Source: Diorhabda sublineata (taxonomy: Eukaryota; Arthropoda; Insecta; Coleoptera; Chrysomelidae). From it: a DNA stretch of 64,000 bases. The position numbers and the translations under genes are program-made. Positions 10,858 to 22,149 of the stretch are shown one piece after another (the first letter of the stretch is position 1; the number at the start of each line of letters is the position of its first letter). The notes beneath the pieces were generated by a model that saw nothing but the letters and a program-made list of their open reading frames with translations, was not told the origin of the DNA and did not search any database. The stretch lies in NCBI RefSeq assembly GCF_026230105.1, contig NC_079477.1, positions 5,213,001-5,277,000 on the forward strand. Direction: 5' to 3'.

Positions 10858-11545
10858 AGGATGATCCGGGACTTGATACAAAAGTGAGTAGATGAAGTGA
10901 AGATGACGCCGTGACATAAAAAAATTTTTATGCGACAATTCGTTTCTGAGTTATAGGTCTTAAAGTTACGAAATCAGAACTTATATTTAAGTAGATTTTC
11001 TAAAGTATACAATCGAACGTTATGAATTTTTAACGAATTATTAGGTATGTCCATCTAGTGTTCTACACTACTATCTGAAGGCCAGGGACGGCTCTTGCCC
11101 AATGGATAACAATCCGTAACTTTTACAGAGACTAACTGAACAATATAAGGATAGCAAAAATGAATGTTTCAATCGAATTTTTAACAAAAAGTTACTCTTT
11201 GTTCAACTCGATAAAAATCATGGATCAGCAGATATGTAGATTTTTAGATCGTTATACATGCCAAGGAAACCGTTCGTCATAAAGAGACATTCTGAAGAAA
11301 ATTATCATAAATTGTGATTATTTATTAAAAATACTTACTTTAAAACAAAATTTCTAATTGAATTGCGCACTGTCGAACATCGTGTTATTATTTACATAAG
11401 GAAAAAATTGAAATGTAGAAAAATTTAGTTGGTTAGCCTACACCTGTAATAAATGTTGGAAGTGGGCACCTTCACTTAGGTTTCCTTGCTTGGCGTCTTC
11501 AAACTTGCAACATATGCTGTTAGGTTGTGTACGGACCTGTCCAGT
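10858..11545 (-). mobile_element. Possible remnant of a mariner-like element (3' part)
   Basis: At 10858 a terminal-looking CAGGATGATCCGGGAC follows TA. About 600 bp to the right the minus strand reads ...EGAHFQHLL, resembling the C-terminal GTHFEHLL of the transposase at 14753 and the EQLL end at 35812. The other terminus was not found and the frame is broken. This is a weak call. Confidence 0.3.
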
Positions 11546-12157
11546 TACAATGGAATTTTCTAATTTATCGAATTCGCGCGGCGCTTTCATCTGTTTTTTA
11601 TAAATGGCGTACGCGCCTTTGACGTTTCTTTTTAGAACTTTCTATTATCGCAAGCGGTTTATTTATAGTATATCTTTTAAATAATTTAGAGGAAAGTCTA
11701 TTTATTCATTTGTTGTGTTTCTTTTTGTTGTAGAACTTTGTAAAATTTTTTTTTATAAAATTTGTGTACACATAAGTCGTAGTGTATAAAATGAATTAGT
11801 GAGTAATATTTATAAGTGAATAGTGTTTGTAGTGTGTAAATAAATTAAGAACATAAGAGTCACTGTTTATTAATTCACCCCACGAATGAAAATAGTGTAA
11901 ATAAATACGAAAAACGTTACACTATGTTATTTCTCAAGCAACTGCCGCCATCTCGTAATGCAGGTAGAGTGGAGAGGGTGGTAAATTACCATTAGCATAT
12001 TTACATATATGCTTCTCCGACGAATTAACTCAAACAAATTATGTACTTTCAAAAGACGCAAGCAGTTCGGTTTTGCAAACATTTATTAAAGTTTATCCCA
12101 TTACTACTTTACTTTATTAACTAATTTATACATGCAAAGGAAAAATTTTAAACTTAC

Positions 12158-12328
12158 TGTTGAGCTTGCTCAGTTGTGTCATATGTGACGGCGACGGTTT
12201 GTGTGTTTGGGTCTTTCGATGTCAATTTGTCACAGGAAATAACACGTCCATGTTCGTTGAGGAGATGTTCGATGTCCTCAAATCTCACATGTGGACCCAA
12301 ATTTGATATTATCACTTTTGATGTTTGG
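12158..12328 (-). CDS. Imp: Imp (IGF2BP orthologue), second coding exon
   Basis: This exon encodes most of the N-terminal RRM: TSKVIISNLGPHVRFEDIEH, then LLNEHGRVISCDKL and DPNTQTVAVTYDTTEQAQ. VIISNL is the RNP2-like strand; the RNP1 strand is degenerate, as is usual in insect Imp. The acceptor is TTGTTACAG|CC and the donor CAACA|GTAAGT. The exon is 171 nt. With AA from exon 1 it completes an Asn codon, and it leaves two bases (CA) that join the first G of exon 3 to give Gln, so phases agree on both sides. Vertebrate IGF2BPs have two RRMs and four KH domains; the single RRM here is the expected insect form. Confidence 0.93.
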
Positions 12329-13157
12329 CTGTAACAAAAATAAAACGCAATTAGTATTTGGAAAATGAAAATCGAGTGACATCTAAAACTGGGTCTAAGC
12401 GGTGAAAGTTGGCAACTTCTGGCCACAATTCTCCGAACTCCGAATTCTCCCACTTTCATAGTCCACACAAAGTTGAGATAGAGTCGTCTACTTGTTAGTA
12501 AACAACTAGTTTGTCTTTACCTAAAATATTCTGGCAAAAATGTCGTCAATTAATGACGATGATTGGAAAGTGGCAGTTCAGATTTATCCTCTTTTTTATT
12601 ATATCCTTCTGAAACTGATGGTTTTATACGCATCCTTCTTATTTTTCTTTTTATTGCTTATTCTTGAGTCTTAGTACATCTTGGATATGACGTAAACAAA
12701 TCAATCGATTAATTCGTTTGTCCACGTCACAGACACGTTTATTCAATTAATATTTCCAACTAAGCAACCGTCCGCAATATGAGCAATCCTTTGATATTTG
12801 CTTAGAATGTTTGTTGCCAACATGTGGAAAATATAGTTATCTCTTACACGTGTTCCCAACTCTCATTGAAAATTAAATTTATCGCATTTACACCAAAGTA
12901 GATACAAATATGATTTTGACTTCCTAGCATATCTAAGATTGGAGCTCACCATGAGGTTTCAAATCATTTATTTAAAAACTTGACGTTCAACACAAATCAA
13001 AGTTTATAACGTTCTACGTTTCAATATTTTTCTAAAATTTTCCCTAATGTCATCCACTGTTTTTATAGTCAATCTGAAGCCTTACTAAAACATCTTTCAT
13101 ACAAATTTAAGAAAAACTAAGTCCGGATTAAATTTGATCAGACCATGTATTATTATA

Positions 13158-15153
13158 CAGTGCTTTTCAGATAAAAGTATCCACCTTTAATAACTTTTGT
13201 AATTCTGGTATTTAGAAAAAATCCAAAAACACGTCAATTTATGTTGGAAGGGGCAAGCATTATGGCTTATTTAAACTTACTGGAAAAGCCACCCCCTCAC
13301 CCCTAGCAGCATCCCCTTTATTTTTTTAAATTACTCTTCATATTTTTTATGTAAAATTTGGATGCTCCTCTTTGAACTGATTTCAAAAATGTATAATACT
13401 TGTAGGTTAAAGTGGTTAGTTTATGAGATAAACAATTTTTCTTTTAAGAGCACAAATTTTACTTATTATTTACTTTCACCTTATTTGCCTGTACTAAAAT
13501 GGGTTGTACAACAGTTCAAACTCTTTAATCTTTTTAACTGTGCTATTTATTCTACTTGAAAAATCCAAACAACAAAAAACTCTACTTTTTATTAAAGTTT
13601 GACATTGTCAACTAGAATTTGTAGTCACTATCGATAGTGTAATTTGATACATTATTTATTTTGTTTCTCTGAAATGGTTTACTCTTTGCAAGAAAGAATT
13701 GAAATTGTAGGTTTATACTACCAAAATAATAATTGTGCAAGAGCTGCTGCTAGAATATTTAACGAATTACATGACGGAAGACATGCAACTCATAAGTATG
13801 TAATTCAACTGATGGAGAAATTTACCACAACAGGGTCTGTTTGCAATAAAGTGCATAAGCGAGAGGGACTCGTAAATAACGAAGCAATCCAAGTGGCAAT
13901 TTTAGGGCAAGTCAGCTTAGAGGCTCAACAACCCCAATCGTTGTCAACAATAAGTAGAGCGATCGGTGTTTCATCTTCTACAGTTTTCCGAGTTCTACAT
14001 AAATTCAAGTACCACCCATACAAAGTTAAGTTGGTGCACGAGTTGAATGAAGATGATTTTGATCGTCGTCTAGAGTTTTGCGAATCAATGACGCAAATTA
14101 TCAATAACAATCCACAATTGTTAAACAATATTTGCTTTTCTGATGAATGCTCATAGTCATTAAACGGCTTAGTAAGTAGGCATAATTGTAGATATTGGGC
14201 TGAAAGTGATCCACATATTATGCGTGAATTCCATACACAACATCCCCAAAAGTTAAACGTTTGGTGTGGTATCCTAGGTGACCACATTGTCGGACCTTTC
14301 TTCATCAACGGAAATTTAAATGGTGAATCATATCTTGAGTTACTCAGGGAAGGGGTTGACCCACGTATTACAACAATAATAGAAAATGATGATAACCTTT
14401 CCGAAGATTTACTGGTATTTCAACAAGACGGAGCTCCCCCACACTATGCTATGCCTGTCCGACAATTTTTAAACGAAACATTCCCCGCTCGTTGGATAGG
14501 TAGAAGGGGGCAGATGATGGAGTGGCCACCTAGGTCACCGGATTTAACACCCCTAGACTTCTTTTTATGGGGGTATTTAAAATCAAAAGTTTATGCTACC
14601 CAACCAGAATCTCTGGATGATTTACGAGAGAGGATAGAAAATGAATGTCGACAATTAAATCCAGCCGTATTAAGCAATTTCAGAGAGGCATTTCAAAATA
14701 GATTATACCATTGTATGGAAGTGAATGGTACTCATTTTGAACACTTATTGTAACTTCATAATAAATAGCACAGTTAAAAAGATTAAAGAGTTTGAACTGT
14801 TGTACAACCCATTTTAGTACAGGCAAATAAGGTGAAAGTAAATAATAAGTAAAATTTGTGCTCTTAAAAGAAAAATTGTTTATCTCATAAACTAATCACT
14901 TTAACCTACAAGTATTATACATTTTTGAAATCAGCTCAAAGAGGAGTATCCAAATTTTACATAAAAAATATGAAAAGTAATTTAAAAAAATAAAGGGGAT
15001 GCTGCTAGGGGTTAGGGGGTGGCTTTTCCAGTAAGTTTAAATAAGCCATAATGCTTGCCCCTTCCAACATAAATTGACGTGTTTTTGGATTTTTTCTAAA
15101 TACCAGTATTACAAAAGTTATTAAAGGTGGATACTTTTATCTGAAAAGCACTG
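13158..15153 (+). mobile_element. Mariner-like transposon with 394-bp inverted repeats, nearly complete
   Basis: The left arm 13158-13551 and right arm 14760-15153 are inverted copies along their whole length, with only scattered mismatches. Outer ends are CAGTGCTTTTCAGATAAAAG and its complement, flanked by TA as in IS630/Tc1/mariner insertions. One transposase gene lies between them. Classical mariner and Tc1 ends are about 30 bp, so arms of nearly 400 bp are unusually long. Near-identical arms and a single internal stop suggest a recent insertion into Imp intron 1. Confidence 0.9.
13674..14753 (+). pseudogene. Transposase of the long-inverted-repeat element (one internal stop)
   Basis: A 359-codon frame runs ATG to TAA with one in-frame TAG at codon 161 (14154-14156). 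Residues 1-60 form a helix-turn-helix region of the DUF4817 type (YSLQERIEIVGLYY, EKFTTTGSV). A second helix-turn-helix follows (LSTISRAIGVSSSTVFRVLH). The catalytic triad is visible as D157 in CFSDECS, D252 in VFQQDGAPPHY and D290 in PPRSPDLTPLDFFLWGYLK. The last two Asp are separated by 37 residues. The protein cuts element ends and inserts them at TA. The stop falls four codons after the first catalytic Asp, so the copy should be dead unless it is read through. The C-terminus (GTHFEHLL) is intact. An alternative upstream TTG start is less likely than the ATG at 13674. Confidence 0.85.
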
Positions 15154-15155
15154 TA

Positions 15156-17870
15156 TATGATAATTGTGTAAGGTTTGGCGATATAGGCATTACATTTTCA
15201 TCCTGTTCATTTGCTTCGGACAACTTTGAATTGTCACCATCAAAGCATAATAAAGTGTTGTCCCTTTCTGCAGGAACCCCACTTATCAACTCTCAAGATT
15301 GATTGATTTATTGCATTAGAACATAGGTCAGGACAACTTCTACTTCTCTATGAATGCTTAAATATTTTTTTGTCTTTAAAATTTTTTTCTATTACCATAG
15401 CACCAATCATATGATCACTTATGATACCTGCTAAAACATTAACTTTTTTTGAGTATATGTGTGACTAATTTAAGAATGATTCTATTTCATATCATACCTA
15501 GAGCTAGAGAGAAACATTTAGACGTGGTCGTGACGTTGGATTCTCATTATATATATGACACCGATTTTATTGTTCTACAATGTATATTTTCGTTTTAATA
15601 ACAACCCATTTTATCTACCATATCACTTGTGTAAATAAAGAATACACAGGAATTAAATAAACAGAAGATAAATAATCGTAAACCCAACTACAGTAATATA
15701 ATGAATGAATGAATTCGTAGTTTTAGGATGTTACAGGTTTCGATATAATGTCCCACTTTTGTGACAGTCGTGTGTAGATTAAGCGATAAATAACTAAAGG
15801 AGTACAAGAAATACTTTAAAAGGGTACAAATAAAATCTACGCTTCATGTTCAACAACACATATTTTTAGATAAGAAACCACATTCCATTCCGAAATCAAT
15901 TTAGTTGTGTACGAAGAATATCAGTACAGTCACTAAGAACTAAATCAAGTTAAAGCATAAAAACTAAGATTATGTTTGTATATGATTTTTCAATTGTTTC
16001 ATTTAAGTAAAAAGCATTCATTGTTTAGCATGGAGAAAAGACATTTAGTAGAAGAATCACCTTGACAACTGATTTGGTCTCAAATCTCTAGGCACCAAAT
16101 ACGTTTGCATAAAGATTTTAACTGACAATCGTGCAGCAAGATTAGATATTAGTCTAGAACAAGTAAACTGGTCTTAAGCTCAAAAGGATCACAGTTATCG
16201 GTATAGTAGAGTGATGTACGGGGAGGAATCAGCAAATATGAAAGAATTGTTCATCCACGAAAAGTAAGAAGAGCAGGTGTTCGATTCCCCTATAATCCGT
16301 TCGAAACTAACCGATCTATCAAATGCAACATATTGCTCAACGACACCATACAGAGATGATTTTTATAGCAGCAATTACAACGATCTTATTCAACTAATAA
16401 GTTTCATACCCTCAAGTATTAAAACTAACGATGGAAAGTTTAAATCCGTTCTTGTGGCTGCTACTATAGCTGCTTTAGTGATCTCGTGTTCGTACTATCT
16501 GTCGTGAAACAGGATTTTGAACAACGCATCAACATTAATAACCCTAAGACAAAATTTCAGATTTGTCAATTCACCGAATTTGGAAAAAAAAACAAGATTA
16601 ACATTAAACTTTTTTTTCTAAACGTATTCTCATCTAATTTGTATTATAAATCATTCTTTTCAACAAGCTATTTGTTAAATGATTATAAAAACATAAATTC
16701 AACTTAAAGCCTGACAGAAATGATTATAAAGTGGATATATTTATATTTGTACGTTGTGAATTCATTTTTCAATATTCCTCCCTTTTACCCAAGTAAAAAC
16801 CGAATACACTTTTTTCAATGAAGGTAATTAAATTCATGTATAGGGCTAATAATTTTTAAGGTGCTTAGAAAACAATAATAGGGTTCAAAACGTTTTCGAA
16901 ACAATAGCTTTGAATGTATTACAGCCATTCTGAAAAGTGTCTTTTACTTTCTTCCGACAGTTTATTGTTTGCGTATCAGATTCTATTTGATATTTTAACA
17001 AAGGGGCATTTAATTGATACAAGAAGTTTTTACAACAGTGGTTAGTTGCTATTGTTTCTTTGCCAACTGCATAACCTTTGATCTCGTTGCCGACGTCTCT
17101 CGATGTTACGAATTGAACGTGAAGTTTCATGTGACAATAATTTTATTGCAGATTTGACAGGTAATCGTTCTTTGTGCCCATGCGACATTAGGAAAAATTA
17201 ACAGAAATATTTGGTTCAATGTTTTAAAACTGTCGTGTCCTAGTAACCAACGGAACTAACAAACGGACCAGAGCAAATTGATTACTATGAAATTAATGAA
17301 AATAATGTAAATGTACATTATATTCTGTGAGTAACATAAAGTTTTACATTATGTGAATCTTATATTTTCGTGAGAAGGTGATAGTTATTGTGAATACGAC
17401 AGACTTCCAGCAATTCAAAATATTAGCTTAATATGGATTTTAAAGTGACCCAGTCACATTACGAACGATAGGAGTGAATCGTATCAACCAAGAAAATAAA
17501 AACGATATCAGGCATTCCAAAAAGTTTTTTTAGCAAATTTTGTTACACAATTACGTGTATTAAGCACCAGCGTTTTGATATTTCAATTCTCAGAAGATAC
17601 GTCTAATTGAAGGTACAAAATCTCCTATCAAGTCGATATTTCACATAAGGTTTGTTGAAACTACAGTTTCTTGTACTTCAAAAAACCAGTTTCTCCATGA
17701 AATAGTCCTCTGCAGAGCTCAAACATGGCGTAATATCTAATTGGAATCGTTCACTCCTTGCTGTTAAACTAATGCCAAATTACTTAGTTAGAAAGATAGC
17801 CCAGAAGCACCTGCCCCAATAAACAAAACACAAAAATATTGGAAAAAGATATATTTACTTTTCAATAACT
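15156..17870. other. Mostly featureless intron sequence
   Basis: Two small frames are open. About 16277-16507 (plus) would end in a hydrophobic segment (VLVAATIAALVISCSYYLS) like a tail anchor. The frame 16885-17130 (minus) gives 81 residues starting MKLHVQFVTSRDVGNEIKGY, with several Cys. I recognise neither, and neither has convincing splice or start context. Confidence 0.3.
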
Positions 17871-17879
17871 TTGGTACCC

Positions 17880-18750
17880 TTTTTATAAGAAGTCAAGCTC
17901 TTCAAACTAGCCATTAACTGCCGACATTGAAAAATTTTTCACCACCGAGCCATATTTTTAAGTCTGGGAACAGAAAATAATGTGGTGCATTGTCTAGATG
18001 AAACAACACTTTCTTTTTAATCAAATGCGGCGGTTTTTGCTTAATTTCTTCGCTCAAATTAGTTCGCATAATACTCACCGATGATAGTTTTCCCTTTTTA
18101 AAGATAGTCAATGAAAATTATCAGATACGCATCCCAAAAACCGACACCATGACCTTGCCTGCAGATGGAACAGTCTTTGACTTTTTGGATCCGAGTCTCC
18201 CTTTCCAGTCCATTGTTTTGATTGTTCTTTTATTTCGGGTGTGAAGTGATGTACCCATGTTTCATCAATGGTTATGAAATGTCGCAAAAAATCGGCTTTA
18301 TTTCTGTGAATCATTACCAAACACCGGATGGAAACATCTTTCACGACATTGATTTTGTTTCATTGTGAGCAAACGCTTCACCCAAATTGCGCACAGCTTT
18401 CTCATGTCCAAATTTTCCGCACTTTTTGAAATGTTGCTATGTCTGCTAGCACGCGCACTTTCGGTCGACGATCATCCATTCCAGTACCAAATTTCTTCAA
18501 CATTTCTAGAGTCGTCATCTCATTTGGTCGACCACTGCGATGATGGTCTTCTCAGGTCGTACGACCTCGCTTAAACTACCCAATAATTTACTGTGGATAA
18601 CGAAGGAGCAGGCGGGCTCACCCAGTGTAGTTAGCTTTGATATAGGTTGGGCTAAGGTCTTACAAATAAAACTATCACATAACGAAGACCAATTTTGTCA
18701 ATGTTTAGAAATTAACTGAAAACGTTCACTATTGATGGCTGCCAAACAAA
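17880..18750 (-). mobile_element. mariner transposon, internally deleted
   Basis: The minus strand encodes mariner transposase pieces in order: an N-terminal part (18365-18640), then DFLRHFITIDETWVHHFTPE with the first catalytic Asp, then KKVLFHLDNAPH with the second. The next residues are YFLFPDLKIWLGGEKF, so the segment holding the third catalytic Asp (SPDLAPSD in relatives) is gone by internal deletion. Stops and frameshifts add to this. Its upstream part matches 9721-10133. Confidence 0.85.
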
Positions 18751-18760
18751 AACTAAACAA

Positions 18761-19867
18761 ACTTGCTATATAGATTGTGTACTTCTAATTAAGTGGTATA
18801 TTTTAAGCAACTACCACCAGCTCTAGGTCAAGCGGTGGACGACAAACAACGTGTTCAACACTATTGTAATCACGGGGTTTTGAGAAATGATCAAATTAAA
18901 ACATCTCAACATTCTTCAAAGCTTTACTAGAAATAATTAGCTTTAACAATGAACTGATACGAGCTAACTTAGTAAAAGCAGCAGATATGCCTTCTGATGA
19001 TAAATTTCTCTGCACAGTCCATATACATTGAAATTCTTCTGGAACATTTTCTGAAATTGTATTTGGGAGTTTCAGTATCTCATTTTTTTGAATTTCTCTG
19101 ATGTGGGTCCACATATAATAATACATTTTTCCTTCTTTTACACTTCAAAGTGTCCAAATTAATGTATTCTAGTAGAGGTGATTGACCCAGCATTTTTTTA
19201 AGAAAGTGACACCTCCCTCGTATATACGGCTAGACAAAATATGTGCGTTCTATTCTCATCCAACGGATGCATCGGAAATAGACGCTCAAAATAAACTGTA
19301 AATGTCTCTTCTGTTTTATATAGTAGTTTTACACTGACTACCTGCTATAAAAATCCGTCCCGAATTTCGTAACGAAATGATTTTTAACGTCGGTATTTGT
19401 CACAATGTTTTAAAATTATCTGACTGTTTCATTTCTCTAACAGTCACCTTTGACGTCAATTCGTAAACACGGGATTTTTGTCGAATCATTGCTCAGGGCT
19501 CCCTCGTCAAATAATTTCGTTTGTCTTCTTATATTTGTTATTATTTTAATAAAGGCAAATATTAATTCAATTATTAATTGATTATTTATAATAAACAATA
19601 AATGAAAACAATGAATTCAATATTTGAAATTGGAAAGGGCGTCGCCAGATTATGACTAAGGGGGGGTCAATAGGGCAATATGATGGAAAATAAAAAATAT
19701 GAACGCCTGGTACAGTCGAGAGAATGAAGCGTTACACTTTGGTAGTCATTGTCTCGATGTCGATGGTAATAAGAACGATTCTAATATCAATATCAATGTA
19801 TAAAACTTCACAAGCTCTCGACAGTAATAATTATTCATTTAAACGAAAATAATATCTAATTAAAACA
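18761..19867. other. No feature recognised
   Basis: Ordinary AT-rich intron sequence. Confidence 0.4.
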
Positions 19868-20590
19868 TAACCTGCGGGAATTTTTGGCAAAATTTTCAAC
19901 CACCTTATCATTAAAATTATTTAGGTTTCTATTTATTATAGCTCTGTGTACACTCATCATTGGATTAAGGCGATCTTCTGCCATGGTGCTTCTTAGCCAT
20001 GTTTTTAGTTTTCTGAGACTGCTAAAGGATCGCTATACTGAACAGATCGTGCATGGTAAAGCAATCAAATTCTTCAATGCTTTTTCCGTTTCAAGAAAGA
20101 AGGAATTTGTTTCTTTTAGGACATCAACAAATTTGTTACATTAAGCCTATCGTGCCGCAATTTCTGCCAAAGTTCGATTTCATTCTTTATGTTCGGTAAA
20201 TCATAAGACTGGGCAAAAGATTCACAAGTTTTTTTCAAATTTTCAGTTGTCTTCTTTTGCATTTGCGTCGGGTGTAACATAGATAATGCTAATTATGGCG
20301 TGTTTTCTTCAGCAAAACGTACTTTTAGGAAGGTGATGATTGAACCCAAGTATGGTATTACTAAAGACCTATTCCAGTAATCTGGAGGACTCTCTGCTGG
20401 ATGATTGCTTCTATGACGTCGTTTCCCCCCCCCCCAATGCTCGGCTTTGATGTAATGTCCTTCCCCAGCTCGACTTTATCTGCAACAACAGCAGCTTCCT
20501 TTATAATTTCGTCTGTTACTTTTTCCGGATTTTCACGTGAATGCTGGTAAACGGCTGTTGTAGAAAAATGCAATGTACACACACACACCA
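19868..20590 (-). pseudogene. hAT transposase remnant, ZMYM1-like C-terminal half
   Basis: In shifting minus frames one reads AVVADKVELGKDIT, then LHPTQMQKKTTENLKKTCES, NEIELWQKLRHDRL, KETNSFFLETEKALKNL, RSFSSLRKLKTWLRSTM and AEDRLNPMMSVHRAIIN. This order, with the closing CS..RSFS.LR..KTWLRSTM segment, is the hAT dimerisation domain as seen in insect proteins annotated zinc finger MYM-type protein 1-like. Stops and frameshifts are frequent. A run of C (20427-20438) and a CA repeat (20574-20588) lie inside or at the edge. The N-terminal half is not visible. Confidence 0.75.
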
Positions 20591-20599
20591 TACCTACCT

Positions 20600-21387
20600 A
20601 CATATTTTTACATTGTTTAATGGCCTTACTTTTTTGTCAATTTGATAGTCGCGATTAATGTTATTCTGAATATTACAATACTTTCTACAATATACATTAA
20701 ACCTTAATTTGTCATGCGTTGCAGAATTTATTAATAGGCAAGGAAATCAATTGCTCGTACGGCCTTAGGACTTTGGTCGCTTTGCGGCTAGCTACATTTG
20801 ATCGCTAGGGGGGGCAACAAACCCCTTGCCGCCCTTGTAAATGGGCACTATCCATTTTCAAGAGGAAATATCTGGTTTGAACTTATATTAAAGACTTCTT
20901 TGATGAACCCTACCCTTGTTTGGGACCCCCGATGAGATATGGAATTTTGGCCATCTGCCGCCGATGTCAATTTTTTCATAGATTTATCTAATTTGGTATA
21001 CACCGTATTAGTGTGACGTAGAAGTGAGTATAGGTCAATGTCAAATCAATTTTAAAAAGTATTGAACAAGATGGAAATTAATATTCAATTAAAATTAAAA
21101 ATAAAGTTTTGAATGTGAAACTGTTTCCATTGCATTTATTGTTTCGGTACTACTATTGTCCCTATTTAGTTTCACTTAACTGACATAAAATATTCCAATC
21201 AGCTGGTTAAAATCTTTTCAAATTTCTCCAACTTGATATTCAGTTACCATTTTTAACATCAGTTATTTAGAATATGAAAAGGTTAGAATTTGTTTTATCC
21301 ATCGTAAAATAGCGTCTCAATTTCCCGGTACATTGTTTGATCAATATTTTACTTAACATTAAAAAATAGAATAAGAAAAGGCTTTTA
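20600..21387. other. No feature recognised; G-rich patch at about 20810
   Basis: A short GGGGGGG/CCCCTTGCCGCCC patch near 20810-20845 and a G run near 19662 flank the hAT remnant and could belong to its ends. Otherwise nothing is seen. Confidence 0.3.
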
Positions 21388-21835
21388 TTGAAGACGAAGC
21401 TGTATTTAACGGTTGCGATAAGAAAGTTGATTAACCGTCATATGTTGGAGAAATCTCATTTTTCCAAAAACAAAGAACTAGAAACATTTTCTTTGGTTTC
21501 TTTCAGTCTCGTTTATACAAAAGGATTAGAAAAAATCTTCAATAGAGTAGGTTTGGTATTACTTTATGGATCCAACAACACATTAATTCCAAGGATTTGA
21601 AATTTATTTACGAATTTAGCTGTAATGATTGTGATATTGGGCAAACTAAAAGATCTGTTATTTTCCGGTTCAAAGAGCACCTGCAAATGGGGTATTTCAG
21701 AGTACGCTGATAATTATAATCATGAAATGAAAAAAATAATAGTTAAAAAATTCTTCCAACAATGAATTATTGGATGCATTTGAAAGTATTAATTGTTAAA
21801 ATTAAGGTTAGTTCAAGTGGGGATAAAGGGACTAT
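21388..21835 (+). pseudogene. Penelope-like element, GIY-YIG endonuclease end, fragment 1
   Basis: After a linker (LVYTKGLEKIFNRVG) the plus strand reads YEFSCNDCDIGQTKRSV and then FRFKEHLQMGYF. This matches the Penelope-like pattern of C..C...YIGQT.RS....R..EH, the start of the GIY-YIG endonuclease that follows the reverse transcriptase. The GIY part is partly lost and the frame breaks several times. Confidence 0.6.
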
Positions 21836-21979
21836 TTGCTACAGTCCACTTTATAGTTTATTAGTTGAGGAATGGATGTGAACTTTCTCGCCGCAATAAT
21901 TGTTATTCGCGAAAAAAGATTCATTAGTTAATATATAAATATAAATTTCTTTAATTTCTTATTTCTTAGACCTTTTGAT

Positions 21980-22139
21980 ATATCAATGCATCTGAATGTT
22001 TTTGATTTTTCGACTTTTCTTTTGATAAAGACTTAAAGAAAAGTCGAAACATCAAATTTTATCTCCTAAAAATTATTAAAAAAACTAATTTTAAAACAGA
22101 AGAGACCTAAAATCAAGAAAATTTAGATGCATTAATATA
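21980..22139. repeat. Nested inverted repeats
   Basis: An inner hairpin (TTCGACTTTTCTTT at 22009-22022 and its complement at 22035-22048) sits between outer arms TATATCAATGCATCTGAA and the near-complement TTTAGATGCATTAATATA. It lies just downstream of the Penelope-like fragment and may be part of its 3' region or a small MITE. Confidence 0.4.
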
Positions 22140-22149
22140 TAAATATATA

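Larger units (their letters stand above)
6680..12157 (-). other. Imp: Imp intron 2 (about 5.5 kb)
   Basis: Donor GTAAGT at the high end and acceptor TTTTAG at the low end delimit the intron on the minus strand. It holds a deleted Tc1 copy (7116-7966), a Crypton-like/tRNA-like repeat (9345-9715), a mariner fragment (9721-10133) and a weak transposon end (10858-11545). The stretches 7969-9340, 10134-10857 and 11546-12157 show nothing else I can name. Confidence 0.85.

Noticed and set aside
11519..11931. Possible solo LTR (TGTTAGG ... GTTACA with TATG nearby on both sides)
   Set aside because: The short duplication is offset by one base from TG/CA ends, and no primer-binding site, polypurine tract or second copy was seen.
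13925..14308. Minus-strand 127-codon open frame
   Set aside because: It is a shadow of the long-inverted-repeat transposase on the plus strand.
16200..16300. Possible tRNA-derived repeat (GTTCGATTCCCC as B box)
   Set aside because: Only a weak A box lies upstream, no stems pair, and no second copy was found.
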